Shown piece by piece: positions 50,553 to 61,385 of a stretch of DNA of 62,045 nt. The notes beneath the pieces are model-generated. The model was not told where the DNA came from. It ran no database searches and was given only the letters and a program-made list of their open reading frames with translations. Each line of letters starts with the position of its first letter. Position 1 is the stretch's first letter. The position numbers and the translations under genes were made by a program. The stretch comes from Rhizomucor pusillus (lineage: Eukaryota > Mucoromycota > Mucoromycetes > Mucorales > Lichtheimiaceae), in the NCBI GenBank assembly GCA_900175165.2, contig FWWN02000399.1, positions 1 to 62,045 of the forward strand. Reading direction: 5' to 3'.

Positions 50553-50941
50553 TGCACGCAATCGTTGCCCAAACTGGCTCGAAGAACGAGGGGCGGGGCC
50601 AATTGACCTAGTGGTTGGGCGGAGACTCAATGGCGCAGTAAAGGATTGTGTGCATGAAGTGGTACTTGGATATCAACTGCAATTCTCTGAGTTTTTGTTG
50701 AGAGTTATGATGGCGGTAGAAGTAGCTGATGCTGCTGCTGCAATTTGTATATTGTGGGAAAGAAGCATATGTAAAGGAGCAAATATAAAGGCCTCCAGTG
50801 GCCAAATGTAGAATTGACTGATTTGGCGCAACCCGGGGGTTGAGCTTGGTCCGTTTCTCACATCAATGAGATAACGCATCTGGTTTTTGAAACTCCTTTT
50901 ACGTTTATCACTATTTTCTTCTAATTCTTTCTGCTGCTTTT
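50553..50941. promoter_or_regulatory. Divergent promoter, ABHD12-like to KIN1-like
   Basis: 389 bp between two divergent start codons. The frame extending the hydrolase upstream to 50630 begins with TTG, so it is not used as a start. No TATA box is obvious. Confidence 0.4.
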
Positions 50942-53828
50942 ATGGAGGAGAAGCCAGAGAGACCTCCTCCATCGTCACCTAAATACTCTGTAGCCTCTGC
51001 CTCGGTCGACGACTTGCAGAATGATACCGGCGACCGTGATCAGTTGACGAGTAGCTCCCGAGAAGACGACGCTGACGCCGGCCGTCACCATCGTCACAAT
51101 CAGCCCAAGATTAGACCCAGGCGAACAATCGGCAATTACACTCTGGTCTCAACCTTGGGTTCAGGATCTATGGGCAAAGTCAAGCTTGCAGTCCACAATA
51201 TCACCCAGGAAAAGGTAAATACGCACTATGTACAGCCTGCTTGCAAGCTTTCTTCAACGACGACGAACAAATTGATCCTGTAGCTCGCGGTGAAAATTGT
51301 ACGGAAACAGCATGCAAAAGAAACAGCCAAGCATAAAGACGAGAACCGAGAAGTGCGGACTATACGTGAAGCAAGCATTATGCTTTTGCTGCATCATCCA
51401 CACATCGTCAGCCTCAAAGAGATGGTTGTACTCGACGATTTCTATTACATGTTTATGGAGTATGTGGGCGGAGGTCAGCTGCTCGACTACATTATTTCGC
51501 ATGGGAAACTCAAAGAAAGACATGCACGACGATTCGCACGCCAGATACTAAGCGCTTTAGGTATACGTTCCCAGTGAATCTTTCATAGTATTGTACATCC
51601 TATTAACGCGACCTATAACCAGATTACTGTCATCGTAACTCAATTGTTCATCGTGGTAAGTTTTACTGGGCTGTGTTTGCATCAGGAGCATTGTCTCTAA
51701 TCTGATCTACTTACCAGATTTGAAAATCGAAAACATCCTCATATCACAGCAAGGCAATGTCAAAATTATCGATTTTGGACTATCAAATCTATTTTCACCT
51801 CGATCACATCTTTCCACCTTTTGCGGATCACTCTATTTTGCAGCACCAGAATTATTGCACGCGAAAGCATACACTGGACCAGAAGTCGATGTATGGAGTT
51901 TTGGAATTGTATTATTCGTCCTTGTTTGCGGCAAAGTGCCATTCGATGATCAGAATATGTCAGCTCTCCACCAAAAGATCAAACGTGGGCATGTTGATTA
52001 TCCCAGTCATTTGAGCTCTGGTAAAGTTCATGCAGTCGGTCTCTAAATGGTTAAAGCATCGTTCGCTCATATGCGAATGTTTTACTATGAAATAGACTGC
52101 AAAAACTTGCTATCGCGTATGCTCGTCACAAATCCTAATCATCGAGCAACGATATCCGAGATTATGGTACATCCCTGGATGAACAAGGGATACGACGAGT
52201 TGGTCGATAATCATCTTCCTGATCGAGCGCCGCTCATGCTTCCCGTCGACACTGAAGTCATTCGTAATATGACCGGCTTCGGATTTGGCAGCGAAGCAGA
52301 GATTAAACAACAGCTGGAGACCATCATCACATCCGAAGATTATCAAAAAGCAGCAAAAACACTAGCAAAGCGAACTCGTGATCACCATCATTCACTCAAT
52401 CACCTTCACAGCTCTTTATCAACCTCCCGATTCATGCACCATTCGGCTATACCCGGCAAGAAGACGCCTCCACCACCGAATGATGACCCCCAATCCATAC
52501 CTGCCGCTTACCACCCTTTGGTGTCAATTTATTACCTAGTCAAGGAACGCATGGAACGTGAACGACGCGCAGCATCTGAAAAGGCACACGATGACCACCA
52601 GATATCGCGAAGTAGTCTTGGCTCCGCCGACGATGTCCTGCGCCTGCCCGATATTTCTAAACCGGAAACTGCACATCCTGCCGATACACGTTTTGAGTAC
52701 GCACCTTTTGCGAATGCTGCGACATCTGGAACCTCAGGCTCCTCAACAGACGATACACATGGGCTCTTCAGACGAGCGACAACCGGCGTAGCAGTTGGAA
52801 AGAGAGGCCGGACAAATATTCGCGTCGATGATAATGGAAATATTGAAGCAGATCGGCCTAACATTTTGGAGACAGGTCTACAAAAGTTAATGAACCGTCA
52901 GTTTGGAGCTCCATTAGAAAACTCCAACACAGATTCAAGTCATACTGAGGAAGGATTGCATCGTAGTAACACCGTGTTTAAACGACTGGGTAATGCATTT
53001 CAACGGCCATCAGCAGATGCAGACAGCCCATCGCGGCGAAGGTCCCACAACAGCACAGATACAGACTACACTGGACCTACCCCTATACCATCTCACTCTG
53101 AAAAATCCAATGACAAGACACAAGGACATGGACGGAAAGAAAGCCTTGGACAAAAAGTTGGCTATTTTCTATCTCGTGGTGGCAGTATAGCAGCGCAGAA
53201 AACTCCAGCAGCGACGGCGACGGCGACGACGACACCGCCGCATAGAAGGCCACGACAGGCGACTATCAGTGGAGGCAATCCAACAGTCGAGGAGCGAGTT
53301 ATGCCTGGCAAAGCACCAGCGCAGCAACTTCCCGAGTTTCTGGATGTGCCGCATTCGCACGAACAAACATTCCCACCGCCAGCCGCTGGCGCCGCCGGCG
53401 GAGGAGCATCAACTATTTCGCAGGGAACGGCAGATCAGCCGGTCAAGCAAGTATTCTTGAAGGGATTATTCTCTGTAACTACAACATCCACGAAGCATCC
53501 ATCAGTCATAAGAGCCGACCTGATCCGTGTATTGGAACGGCTCGGTGTCAAGTGGCGAGAAAGCAAAGGACGGTTCGAGTGCCAGCACATGCCCAGCATT
53601 GACGTGAAGCAAGTGGTTGGCAAAGATAGCAGTGATGATTCACAGCAACAGCAGCAGCAAGCAACTACGCCTGTTACTGTCCCAGATCTGGTAGTGCGGT
53701 TCGAGATACACATCGTCAAGGTGTCTTGGTTGATGGGTATGCATGGTTTGCAATTTCGGCGGGTGAGCGGCGATCCCTGGCTCTACAAGAACATGTGCAG
53801 TCGAATTCTTGCCGAACTTAAATTGTAA
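50942..53828 (+). CDS. KIN1/KIN2-like serine/threonine kinase with KA1 domain
   Basis: Five exons (50942-51214, 51284-51560, 51623-51655, 51718-52020, 52096-53828) sum to 2619 nt, 872 residues. The kinase domain (about residues 62-335) shows [35 protein letters not shown] and the activation loop [14 protein letters not shown] long disordered middle rich in Ser, Thr, Pro and His follows. The C-terminus (about residues 760-872) is a KA1 domain ([17 protein letters not shown], then [13 protein letters not shown]), which binds acidic phospholipids. KIN1/KIN2 kinases act at the plasma membrane in polarity and exocytosis. Exon 3 is only 33 nt and carries the catalytic-loop HR. All introns are GT-AG. 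Confidence 0.93.
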
Positions 53829-53991
53829 ATGTATATTATGTCTTGCGAAAGAGAATATTAGCGACATGTTCTTGTTTTACATTGCCCATGATATTAGTGT
53901 ACTATTCTTCCATTGTTATCGCATCATCATTGTTATTACTATTATAATCACTATTCTTTGCAAAAGTGTGAAGTTTCAGGCTTTAAGGTTG
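53829..53991. other. Convergent 3' flanks
   Basis: A short AT-rich stretch, 163 bp, between the kinase and the membrane glycoprotein gene. No feature seen. Confidence 0.4.
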
Positions 53992-55345
53992 TCATGAAGG
54001 ATGCTGTGTCTCCTCAACAGCAACCGCTGCCTGATCTGCTTGCGCGATGCAGTGCACGGTCACCGGCCGCCGCTCTGCATGTCTCATCAGGGCACCTTGA
54101 TCCTCTGATAGTTGCTGCGCTAGCAATGAATCCCCAAATTCCCTCCTGCTTTGCTCGTTCTCGATAGCCGGTGTCGGCTGAACCATCCACATGAACGTGC
54201 TTTCCGCCAGCCTGCCTGTTTGCTGCTGCTCCTGTGGCTGCTGCTGCATCGTCAACGACGACCTTGGCTGGACATTTGAGTGCTGAACAATGGGCGTCGT
54301 TGAATAGATAGACGATCCTGTATCAGGTCTACCTTGGGACATTGGGTGACAGTGTTGAAGATCGTAAGAAGGATGCTGCGTGGTTGTCGTAAACTGTTCG
54401 TTCAAGGACTGTTGCTGTTGTTGCATATCATCATAGCCATAAGAAGTACGCATCGCCCTCCTGGCTAATGCTTGTTGCATAAGCCGCCTCTTTAGCAATA
54501 CATATGCTATGCATGTGGCAATACTTGCAGCAACAGCAAAGGTACCCAGCGCGATCAGGATGGCTGCCCAGCCAGGTAGCTGCCGCATACTTGCGTTCCG
54601 AGCTTGCTGTCCAGCTATACCTCGTTGGTTCGTACCAGGTTCTGCAATTTATAAGACAAAATATTTAGGTTACGATTCTGGACCATACAAGTAGACAGTG
54701 GTATACTTGCGCACAACTGTGAAATTGAACGGACGAGGGTACTGGCTGTCTGGATTGACGAGCTCTGCTGCGGGGTCTATGCCTGCAGGCAGATAAAGAC
54801 CGTAGTATGTCCACGACTTGTCTGTTGGTTCTGGGCCGGCAGGAAACCAGGAATCGTCCACTTGCACTGTCAAGTGGCCTTGCGAGCGATCAATATCTGT
54901 CCAGTTTTTTACGGCTTCGTATGCGTAGTTATGCTTGTAATACAGAAACAAGTTCAAGCGGTCCTGTAGATGTATACAACAACCAGCAGCAACGAATAAA
55001 ACGTTAGGGACGCCGAAAAAAAGGTGAGATTAGCATCCCCATGCTTCCCAGCTCATAATACTTGCCGTTGTGACATAGAATGGGTAGCTATTGTACATAC
55101 CAAATTTATTTGCATTTCATTTATTTTTAGTTGAGACCTTTAGGACATAAAACGCAGCAACGTTCATATCTTACTTGTAGTTCCACACAAATTCGTAGCT
55201 CGAGCCATTGTACCAGGTATCGCTAGTGGTAGGTGCACAGAACGGTGAACCATTGCCTCTGTCTTGACATGGTCTTTCTAGACCAACCGTTGCTTTAGTT
55301 TTGATCCGTGGTTAAATGGTACAAGAAATAACATAGGAAAATAAA
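53992..55345 (-). CDS. Type I membrane glycoprotein with Trp/Tyr-rich ectodomain, 5' end uncertain
   Basis: The exported part contains ERPCQDRGNGSPFCAPTT, DTWYNGSSYEFVWNYNYPFY, LNLFLYYKHNY, NWTDIDRSQGHLTVQVDDSW and FNFTVVRKYTTVY, with several N-glycosylation sequons and many aromatic residues. A transmembrane segment (AAILIALGTFAVAASIATCIAYVLL) follows. The cytosolic tail is about 170 residues, rich in Gln. I do not know a named family; similar proteins probably occur in related fungi. Exon order from 3': 53992 to about 54642, then up to 54963, then 55066 to about 55098, then from about 55176 upward. Intron 55065-54964 starts GCAAGT after FYVTT and rejoins DRLNLF, so it needs a GC donor. The first exon with signal peptide is not resolved; the end given here is approximate. 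Confidence 0.6.
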
Positions 55346-55772
55346 ATGCGTTAAGTACCACTGCTCGAGATTTGTCGCTTATCAAAACCGAAAAACATTT
55401 AGGGAAAAGAAAGACTTGAGTTATAATTATATAGAAACGGGAGTGGTAGCGAGGAAGGAGAGGAAGAAATGGGGATGAGTGTGTCAGAGAAAGAGAGAGA
55501 TAGAAGGACGGGGGCCATCGGTATATCAGAGAGTTGATGAGAGAGAGCGTGTGCGTTTTGCAAAGAAGGGATACTGTGAAGGAGAAAGAGAAGGAGAAGA
55601 GGGGGGCAGACAATGATAGAGAAAGGAGAAACACAGACAACTGGCCTCATGCTCTGTCAGTAACCAGCATCGCCCCTCCCCCATCCCGCACCTCGTCGCG
55701 CAGGTAACTTCCCGATCTGAAATTGTCGGAACTAGCAGTTTTATCGCCTCTTCTACCTGGTTTGGTCTCCCA
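55346..55772. promoter_or_regulatory. Divergent promoter with a long purine tract
   Basis: Plus-strand positions of about 55395-55635 are strongly purine-rich (GGAGAGGAAG, GAGAAAGAGAGAG). The minus strand reads CTCTCT, typical of a pyrimidine-rich leader of the glycoprotein gene. Open frames on the minus strand here come from this tract and are not credible proteins. Confidence 0.45.
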
Positions 55773-57299
55773 ATGGAGAGTTACATTAGCAATCAAAACG
55801 TTGCCGTCTACAACTCTGCACTCGTTGCAGCAAACGCTGTTGCGGCTGGAACCGTGCTCTTGTCTCAACCGCCGCTCGCGTCCGTACCGTTGCCGGCCAT
55901 ACGACGAAAGCGTTGCAACTACTGTCTGCGAAAAGTACAATTACAATGCTGCTCGCGATGCCGGTCAGCCTACTTTTGCAGCAATGAATGTTTCCGGAAC
56001 GCATGGCTGCACTTCCACAGAGTGCTCTGTGAGCCTCAGGAATCCGATATATACAAAGACGTCGATGCAGATCGATGGCTACTGGAACGTACGGCCCTGA
56101 CGCTCCACAGTCACGACAAGTTGAGTAAGCATCATTCGCATTCTCCGCCACATTTGCCGGCCGCTATCCAGGCACTCTATTCGCTCGGCTTACCCGAATG
56201 TAGCACAAATTCCCCAAATTTAGCCGACGTTGCAAATGCATTAGAACCTTTTGGTTGCCACGTACAACCAGAAGAGCTTGCATTACTTTGGCGCCGCATC
56301 CAAGTAGCTACGTTTGATATCCTTGATCATGAACACCAGCTCGATCCGGTAGGCGTTGGCATCTATCCATTGACGGCATTGTTCGTGCGACACTCTTGTC
56401 GACCCAACGCTGCGGTCGTCTACAAACGTGGGGAGCAGGTTCTCGTTGCAATCGAAGATATCCAGCCAGGCGAACCGATCACTATTTGCTACGTCGATCT
56501 CGTCGCGACCAAGGAGCAGCGTCAGGCAGCGCTCGCTGAACGATTCGGTCCCAACGTTGTATGCAATTGCTCCCGATGCGAAGGCGACTTTTCGTGCATC
56601 GATGAGTTGCTTAACCGCGGCATCCAGACAGGATTGTCGCAGGAAGAGGCGTACAAACGCTTAGAAATAGAATGTCAAAAATGGAACGTATTGGAGATGG
56701 TCAAGCTTTACTCGAGCCGTCAGGAACCGAGATCACCAACCGAAACCCTGGATACATCCAACTTTACGCATTATGTCAGTCGCATCATGTCACCAGATAT
56801 GTACTATCCAATCATGGATCCCAAGCGTCGCCCGAACAAATACCAACTACGTGCTAAAGAAGATCGACATGTTTATAAAGAAAAGACTTTGCCTGCTATT
56901 CATGCTTTGCTTGAAATCAAGTCTGTTCCGCCCTTCACAATTGCCAGCATAGTAGCCGCCGATCGATTACTCAAACACCTGATATCCGCGAATCGTTGGG
57001 TAGAGGCATCTCGATGCGCGCTTTACATGTTTGTGATATACCGCATCATCTATCCTCAATGCCATCCGGTCCTGTCGTACCACTCGCTAATCCTCGTACG
57101 ATCTTGCTGGAACTCGCTAGTGCAACTGGAACTGGCGGGAATCGGACGGAAACTCGAAAGAATATATGAAAATGGAGTATACACGTGGCTTGAGGTCGCC
57201 AAGGATGCAGTGCTGACGACGTTTGGCAAGGACTGTACACTGTGGCGCGAAGTAATTGATCTGCAATGGGTCATTGAAAGAGATCAAAAGCTAAAGTAG
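55773..57299 (+). CDS. SET and MYND domain protein (SMYD-like)
   Basis: A single exon of 508 residues. The N-terminus carries the first part of a split SET domain (AAGTVLLSQPPLASVP). An MYND zinc finger follows at about residues 48-87 (CNYCLRK, CCSRCRSAYFCSNEC, HRVLC). The second SET part has RHSCRPNA, equivalent to NHSCxPN, and ITICYVD. A post-SET cysteine cluster CNCSRCEGD follows, then a helical C-terminus. SMYD proteins methylate lysines in histones or other proteins using S-adenosylmethionine. The substrate is unknown. Confidence 0.9.
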   Translation: MESYISNQNVAVYNSALVAANAVAAGTVLLSQPPLASVPLPAIRRKRCNYCLRKVQLQCCSRCRSAYFCSNECFRNAWLHFHRVLCEPQESDIYKDVDADRWLLERTALTLHSHDKLSKHHSHSPPHLPAAIQALYSLGLPECSTNSPNLADVANALEPFGCHVQPEELALLWRRIQVATFDILDHEHQLDPVGVGIYPLTALFVRHSCRPNAAVVYKRGEQVLVAIEDIQPGEPITICYVDLVATKEQRQAALAERFGPNVVCNCSRCEGDFSCIDELLNRGIQTGLSQEEAYKRLEIECQKWNVLEMVKLYSSRQEPRSPTETLDTSNFTHYVSRIMSPDMYYPIMDPKRRPNKYQLRAKEDRHVYKEKTLPAIHALLEIKSVPPFTIASIVAADRLLKHLISANRWVEASRCALYMFVIYRIIYPQCHPVLSYHSLILVRSCWNSLVQLELAGIGRKLERIYENGVYTWLEVAKDAVLTTFGKDCTLWREVIDLQWVIERDQKLK

Positions 57300-57834
57300 A
57301 AAGAGCGAGAGATACATCCTTCTCGCGTTTCTTCTTTTATCTTCCTTTCCCCTTATATTGTACAATAACCTATCTTACTCACAATCTTATGCACTTGTAC
57401 ATTATCATTATCACTCATAGTCGAGCAAAATAAAACTGTAATGACTACTTGACATGAATAGCACCCTTTTCTGTGAAGATCTCTCAATACAGTTCTGAGG
57501 CAAACAAGGTCACATGAACCTACTGTAAATAAGTTCGAAAGCGAGCAGATTTCTAACCACGATTTACGCTCTCACGGAATACTGAATCAGAAGTCTGTGT
57601 TGCCCATTTGTCGTGCTTGCGAAGATGTTGTGAGCATGATATAGATACGTTACACGGAAATTATGGCGACATTGCAGCAGCACCGCTCCCGCTCGCACTC
57701 GACAGAATGCCAAACACTAGATCCATCACTGTTACCGCGTAAGAAAGTTTGGGCGGAGAACTTTACAGTTGCTATTTATCTGGTGACCAAGCTGCATCTC
57801 TCCTTCCCTTGTTCTTACTTGCTTTTTACTCAAT
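57300..57834. other. Intergenic with a possible overlapping uORF
   Basis: 535 bp. An ATG at 57663 opens a 65-codon frame ending at 57860, overlapping the hydrolase start at 57835 in another frame. It has no recognised domain. If it lies in the mRNA leader it would hinder translation of the hydrolase. Confidence 0.35.
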
Positions 57835-59077
57835 ATGAAGAAGCCCCAAGTCGTGCTTGAGCCTCACTGCCAGCAGCTTGTTGAAGAATCAAAAAGGTTT
57901 ACTAGCACCAACTTTGCAAGTCCAGCGGAAATTCGAAAGCTTGAAAAAGCAAGATATCTCGATGATCCCAGAGCTCAGGAAGGACTGCCGAGTGTGTCCG
58001 AACAAGAGATAACCATCTCGCGTCCAGATGGCTCTAAGCTTGAGCTGATTGTCATGAGACCTCCAGGAACAGAGTCTCAAGCTTTACCGCCTATATGCTT
58101 TTTGCAAGTATCTCGTGGACAACCATGCTTCAAATATGCGTGCCTAGTTTCTCATATATATATTTGCCATCACACAATTTTGTAGCCACGGCGGAGGCTG
58201 GTGCCTTGGTAGCAAGATTACATACAGGCGCCCTGTGTACGAGGTGCGTAAGTTACAGAATAGCTATCACCTTCGGAAAAAGTTTATAGAGTGTGAGCAA
58301 ATCTGAACTGATAACTGTTCACACCGCTGGTGGACCAGCTTGTAGCTCGTAGTACGTGCCAGGGCAGCGGTTGTATTTGTCGATTACTCGCTTGCGCCTG
58401 AGGCGCCTTTTCCGACCGCCGTGCATGAATGTCTCGACGCAGTTGTTTGGTTAGCAAATGAAGAGAATGCCAAATCTATCAATGTTGATCCTACAAAGCT
58501 TGTCCTGCTCGGCGACTCTGCCGGAGGCAACCTGTCTACTGTTATTTCGCGTGAGTGAAACCTGTCAGCTGGGGCGAGAGAAGGGACACCGTGAAAATAT
58601 CAGGACATCTAAGTTAATTGGTCTATTTCAGTTTATGCAAAGCAACGTGGAATGCCGGACATCGTCAAAGGACAAGTACTTGTATACCCAGCTACGGATG
58701 GCTCCCACGAGTCCGAGTCGTTTGTCGAATTTGCTGAGAACTATGGGTTGACCGCTGATTCTGCAAAGCATCTTTGGAGCCTATACGTCCCTGATGAAAA
58801 GGAGCGTCGCGAAAATATCTGGTCTTCGCCGCTGAGAGCTAGCGTTGATCAGCTTAATGGAATGCCTCGCGCGCTTGTTATCACTGCTGAAGGCGATGTC
58901 CTCCGCGAAGAAGGCGAGTCATATGCTCGCAAATTGCTTGAGGCTGGAAATGATGTTACTGCTGTCCGTTACCTGGGAATCATCCACGGCGTATTCAATT
59001 CACCAACCTTGTCGCCTAGTGTTGATGGAATGCTTGACCACATAGCAGCTTGGCTACAATCTACTTGGAAGAAATAA
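57835..59077 (+). CDS. HSL-type alpha/beta hydrolase (esterase/lipase)
   Basis: Four exons (57835-58103, 58186-58243, 58346-58550, 58632-59077) sum to 978 nt, 325 residues. The hormone-sensitive-lipase family is shown by the oxyanion motif HGGGWCLGS, VDYSLAPEAPFP, the catalytic GDSAGGN, Asp in ITAEGDVLRE and His in GIIHGVFN. It is probably a cytosolic esterase. The 58104-58185 intron starts GCAAGT: only this donor joins ICF to FHGGGW, while the GT at 58108 puts the oxyanion motif out of frame. The second and third introns are GT-AG, the second ending at TTGTAG before LVVRARAAVVF. Confidence 0.88.
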
Positions 59078-59234
59078 ACGGGGTGCTACGTAACTTTGTT
59101 AGGATATTCAATTTTTCGAACTTACTTGGTGCTCCAAATACACATAGTTTCTCCATCGACGGGGTTAAAACGAGCTGTTGAATTTCAAGAGCTCCACGTT
59201 TCTCCTTTTTTGTTTTCTTTGTTCTGTATATATA

Positions 59235-60078
59235 ATGGCATCCGGTCAACCGGTGCACTCGGTATTATTCGACAACACGGCCCCTCAGGGAGGCGCAGGC
59301 TACTATGACGGTGCAGCAACTGGCGGTGATGGCTTACAGTTTTATACCTCATCTTATTCCGATCAATACAATTCGTCGTATTATGCCAGCCCACCCACCG
59401 CGGCAACCGGCGACATGCGCGGTGCCGGCTACGATTATCAGTCCGGCTCATTTTGGAGCGCATTTGGCACTGGAGGATTCGCAGATGAACCGCCATTGTT
59501 AGAGGAGCTAGGAATTAACTTTGAGCATATCAAATGCAAGGTACCGACTCGTCGCTGGAGCACGCGTGCTGGCGAGATAAATGTCCTTGTTACTAACGCC
59601 TGAGACTTGTATGTATATACAGAGTCTGACTGTGCTGAACCCGTTCCGCGTTGTTCCGGACACCATCATGGACGACGCGGACTTGGCTGGCCCGCTTTTA
59701 TTCATCTTCCTCTTCGGTATATTTCTAATGCTGTCAGGAAAAGTGCATTTCGGATACATCTATGGCGTTGGAGTGCTCGGCGTCGTGTCGCTCTTTTTGA
59801 TTCTCAATCTCATGAGCGAAAGCGGTATCGATTGGTCAAGGACAGCAAGCGTCCTCGGTTACTGCCTCCTTCCTATGGTGATGCTGAGTGGTTTCAGCGT
59901 CGTCTTGCCTCTTGGAGGATTAGTTGGTCTGTTGCTCACTGCCCTCAGCATACTATGGTGCACTCTCTCAAGTTCAGGCATGTTTACGAGCGTCTTGCAC
60001 ATGAGCGAGCAGCGTTTCTTGGTCGCATACCCTGTTGGGCTCTTTTATGCATGCTTCGCATTGATGACAGTGTACTAG
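59235..60078 (+). CDS. YIP1 family Golgi/ER membrane protein
   Basis: Two exons (59235-59540, 59623-60078) sum to 762 nt, 253 residues. The N-terminus is soluble and Gly/Tyr-rich (SSYSDQYNSSYYASPP). LLEELGINFEHIKCKSLTVLNP is the conserved YIP1 junction. Five hydrophobic segments follow, including the DLAGPLLFIFLFGIFL and SGKVHFGYIYG signatures. YIP1 proteins bind Rab GTPases and act in ER-to-Golgi transport. A TATATATA run lies immediately before the ATG and may not be a promoter element. Confidence 0.93.
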
Positions 60079-60280
60079 CTTAGGATAGAAGGTCTCATCT
60101 TGTATATATCATTTACCTCGTGTCGCTGTAAACATAACAGATCGCTCAGAGACCGGCCAAGGTATAGTTTTATACAAATTTTCACATTTTTTTACTTCGT
60201 TTTTATGTTATATGTGATATGCACATGAAAAAGAAAAATGAAAAGTGAGGGAATATACATATGGGTTTTATGTTATGGTT

Positions 60281-61385
60281 TTAAGGGAATGCCAAAGCGT
60301 CAAAGGTCAAGTCTTGTCCGTGAGGTTTGGAACGGAGAGCGTCGAGATCAACGAGTTTCTCTCGTTCAGCGTATAGGGATCTGTAAGCCGATCTAATAGT
60401 AACTTCGGATACGCCAGCAACCGTGGCAATTTGTTTGGTGGTCTTGGGGCAATGGTATAGATATGAGACAAAGTAGATACAGGCAGCCGCGACAGAGATT
60501 GGAGATTTGCCGGCTAGTGTGCCCAATTCCTTTGCCCGCTTGGCGAGATCTGCACCAGCCTTTTGCACGTAGTTGGGAAGTTGAAGGTTGGAACAAAAAC
60601 GGGACATAAGGTCTTCCGAATGCATGATTGTTGTGTTCGTCTGCAGTTTGGCTTGAAGTGCTTTGTAGCAACGACCGATTTCCTTCTTTTGCACCTGAGT
60701 TAAAGCGCAAATTTCACGGAATGTACGTCCAACTTTCTCTTGCCGGCATGCAATGAAGATACATGCAGCGATAATTGCATCTGTTGATTTGCCTCGAAGG
60801 AGCTTCTCATCTTCCACCCGCTTATACAACTGCTTTGCTGTATCGCTCACAATTTTTGATAAAGATATAGAATCGCACATGGCACTAATATCCTTGTATG
60901 CCTGTACGAGGTTCCTTTCGCCTTTCACTGCAGTGGCTCGACCATGTACCTTGTTCAAATCCTTTGCGGCACCTGTTCCGCCGTCTCGTCGTGAAATCAC
61001 AGTATCGAGCTGGTTACCATCCAACAATGGGTTGGCAGCTGCACCTACACGAGATGGATCCTATATGCATTTTAAACATTAAGTAACCTGTTGTAAAATC
61101 CCTAACCAAAGAACAGCAATGGAGGGATGATTAGAGACATACATCGCCCTCATCGTTAGCAAATGTTCGCCATTCGGATCTCGTGTCAATGATTCTGTCT
61201 CCAAGAACCAAACCACAATCGCCACAAACAAGATCACCGGATGCAAATTCTTCAACAATATGGGGCGGTGAAACTCGGCAGTCAGGACATATAAGTCGAA
61301 TGTTCAAGTTTGGTTGGAATGGCTGGTTAGCCGCAGGTTCTTTTTGTTGGGGTTCTCGCAAAGGAAAAGGAATGGTGGTAGCCAT
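60281..61385 (-). CDS. Transcription initiation factor TFIIB
   Basis: Two exons (61143-61385, 60281-61060, complement) sum to 1023 nt, 340 residues, normal for TFIIB. The zinc ribbon has C33-x2-C36 (CPDC) and C54-x2-C57 (CGDC). The B-finger and linker ([18 protein letters not shown]) follow. Two cyclin-like repeats cover the rest ([15 protein letters not shown]...CIFIACRQE and [13 protein letters not shown]...CIYFVSYL). TFIIB bridges TBP and RNA polymerase II. The start ATG is at 61385; the longer frame to 61415 starts upstream without support. The intron is GT-AG. Confidence 0.96.

Noticed and set aside
54964..55065. Open frame running through the glycoprotein intron
   Set aside because: Reading through from the previous exon is possible only in a frame that breaks the YPFYVTT block; splicing gives a continuous aromatic-rich domain.
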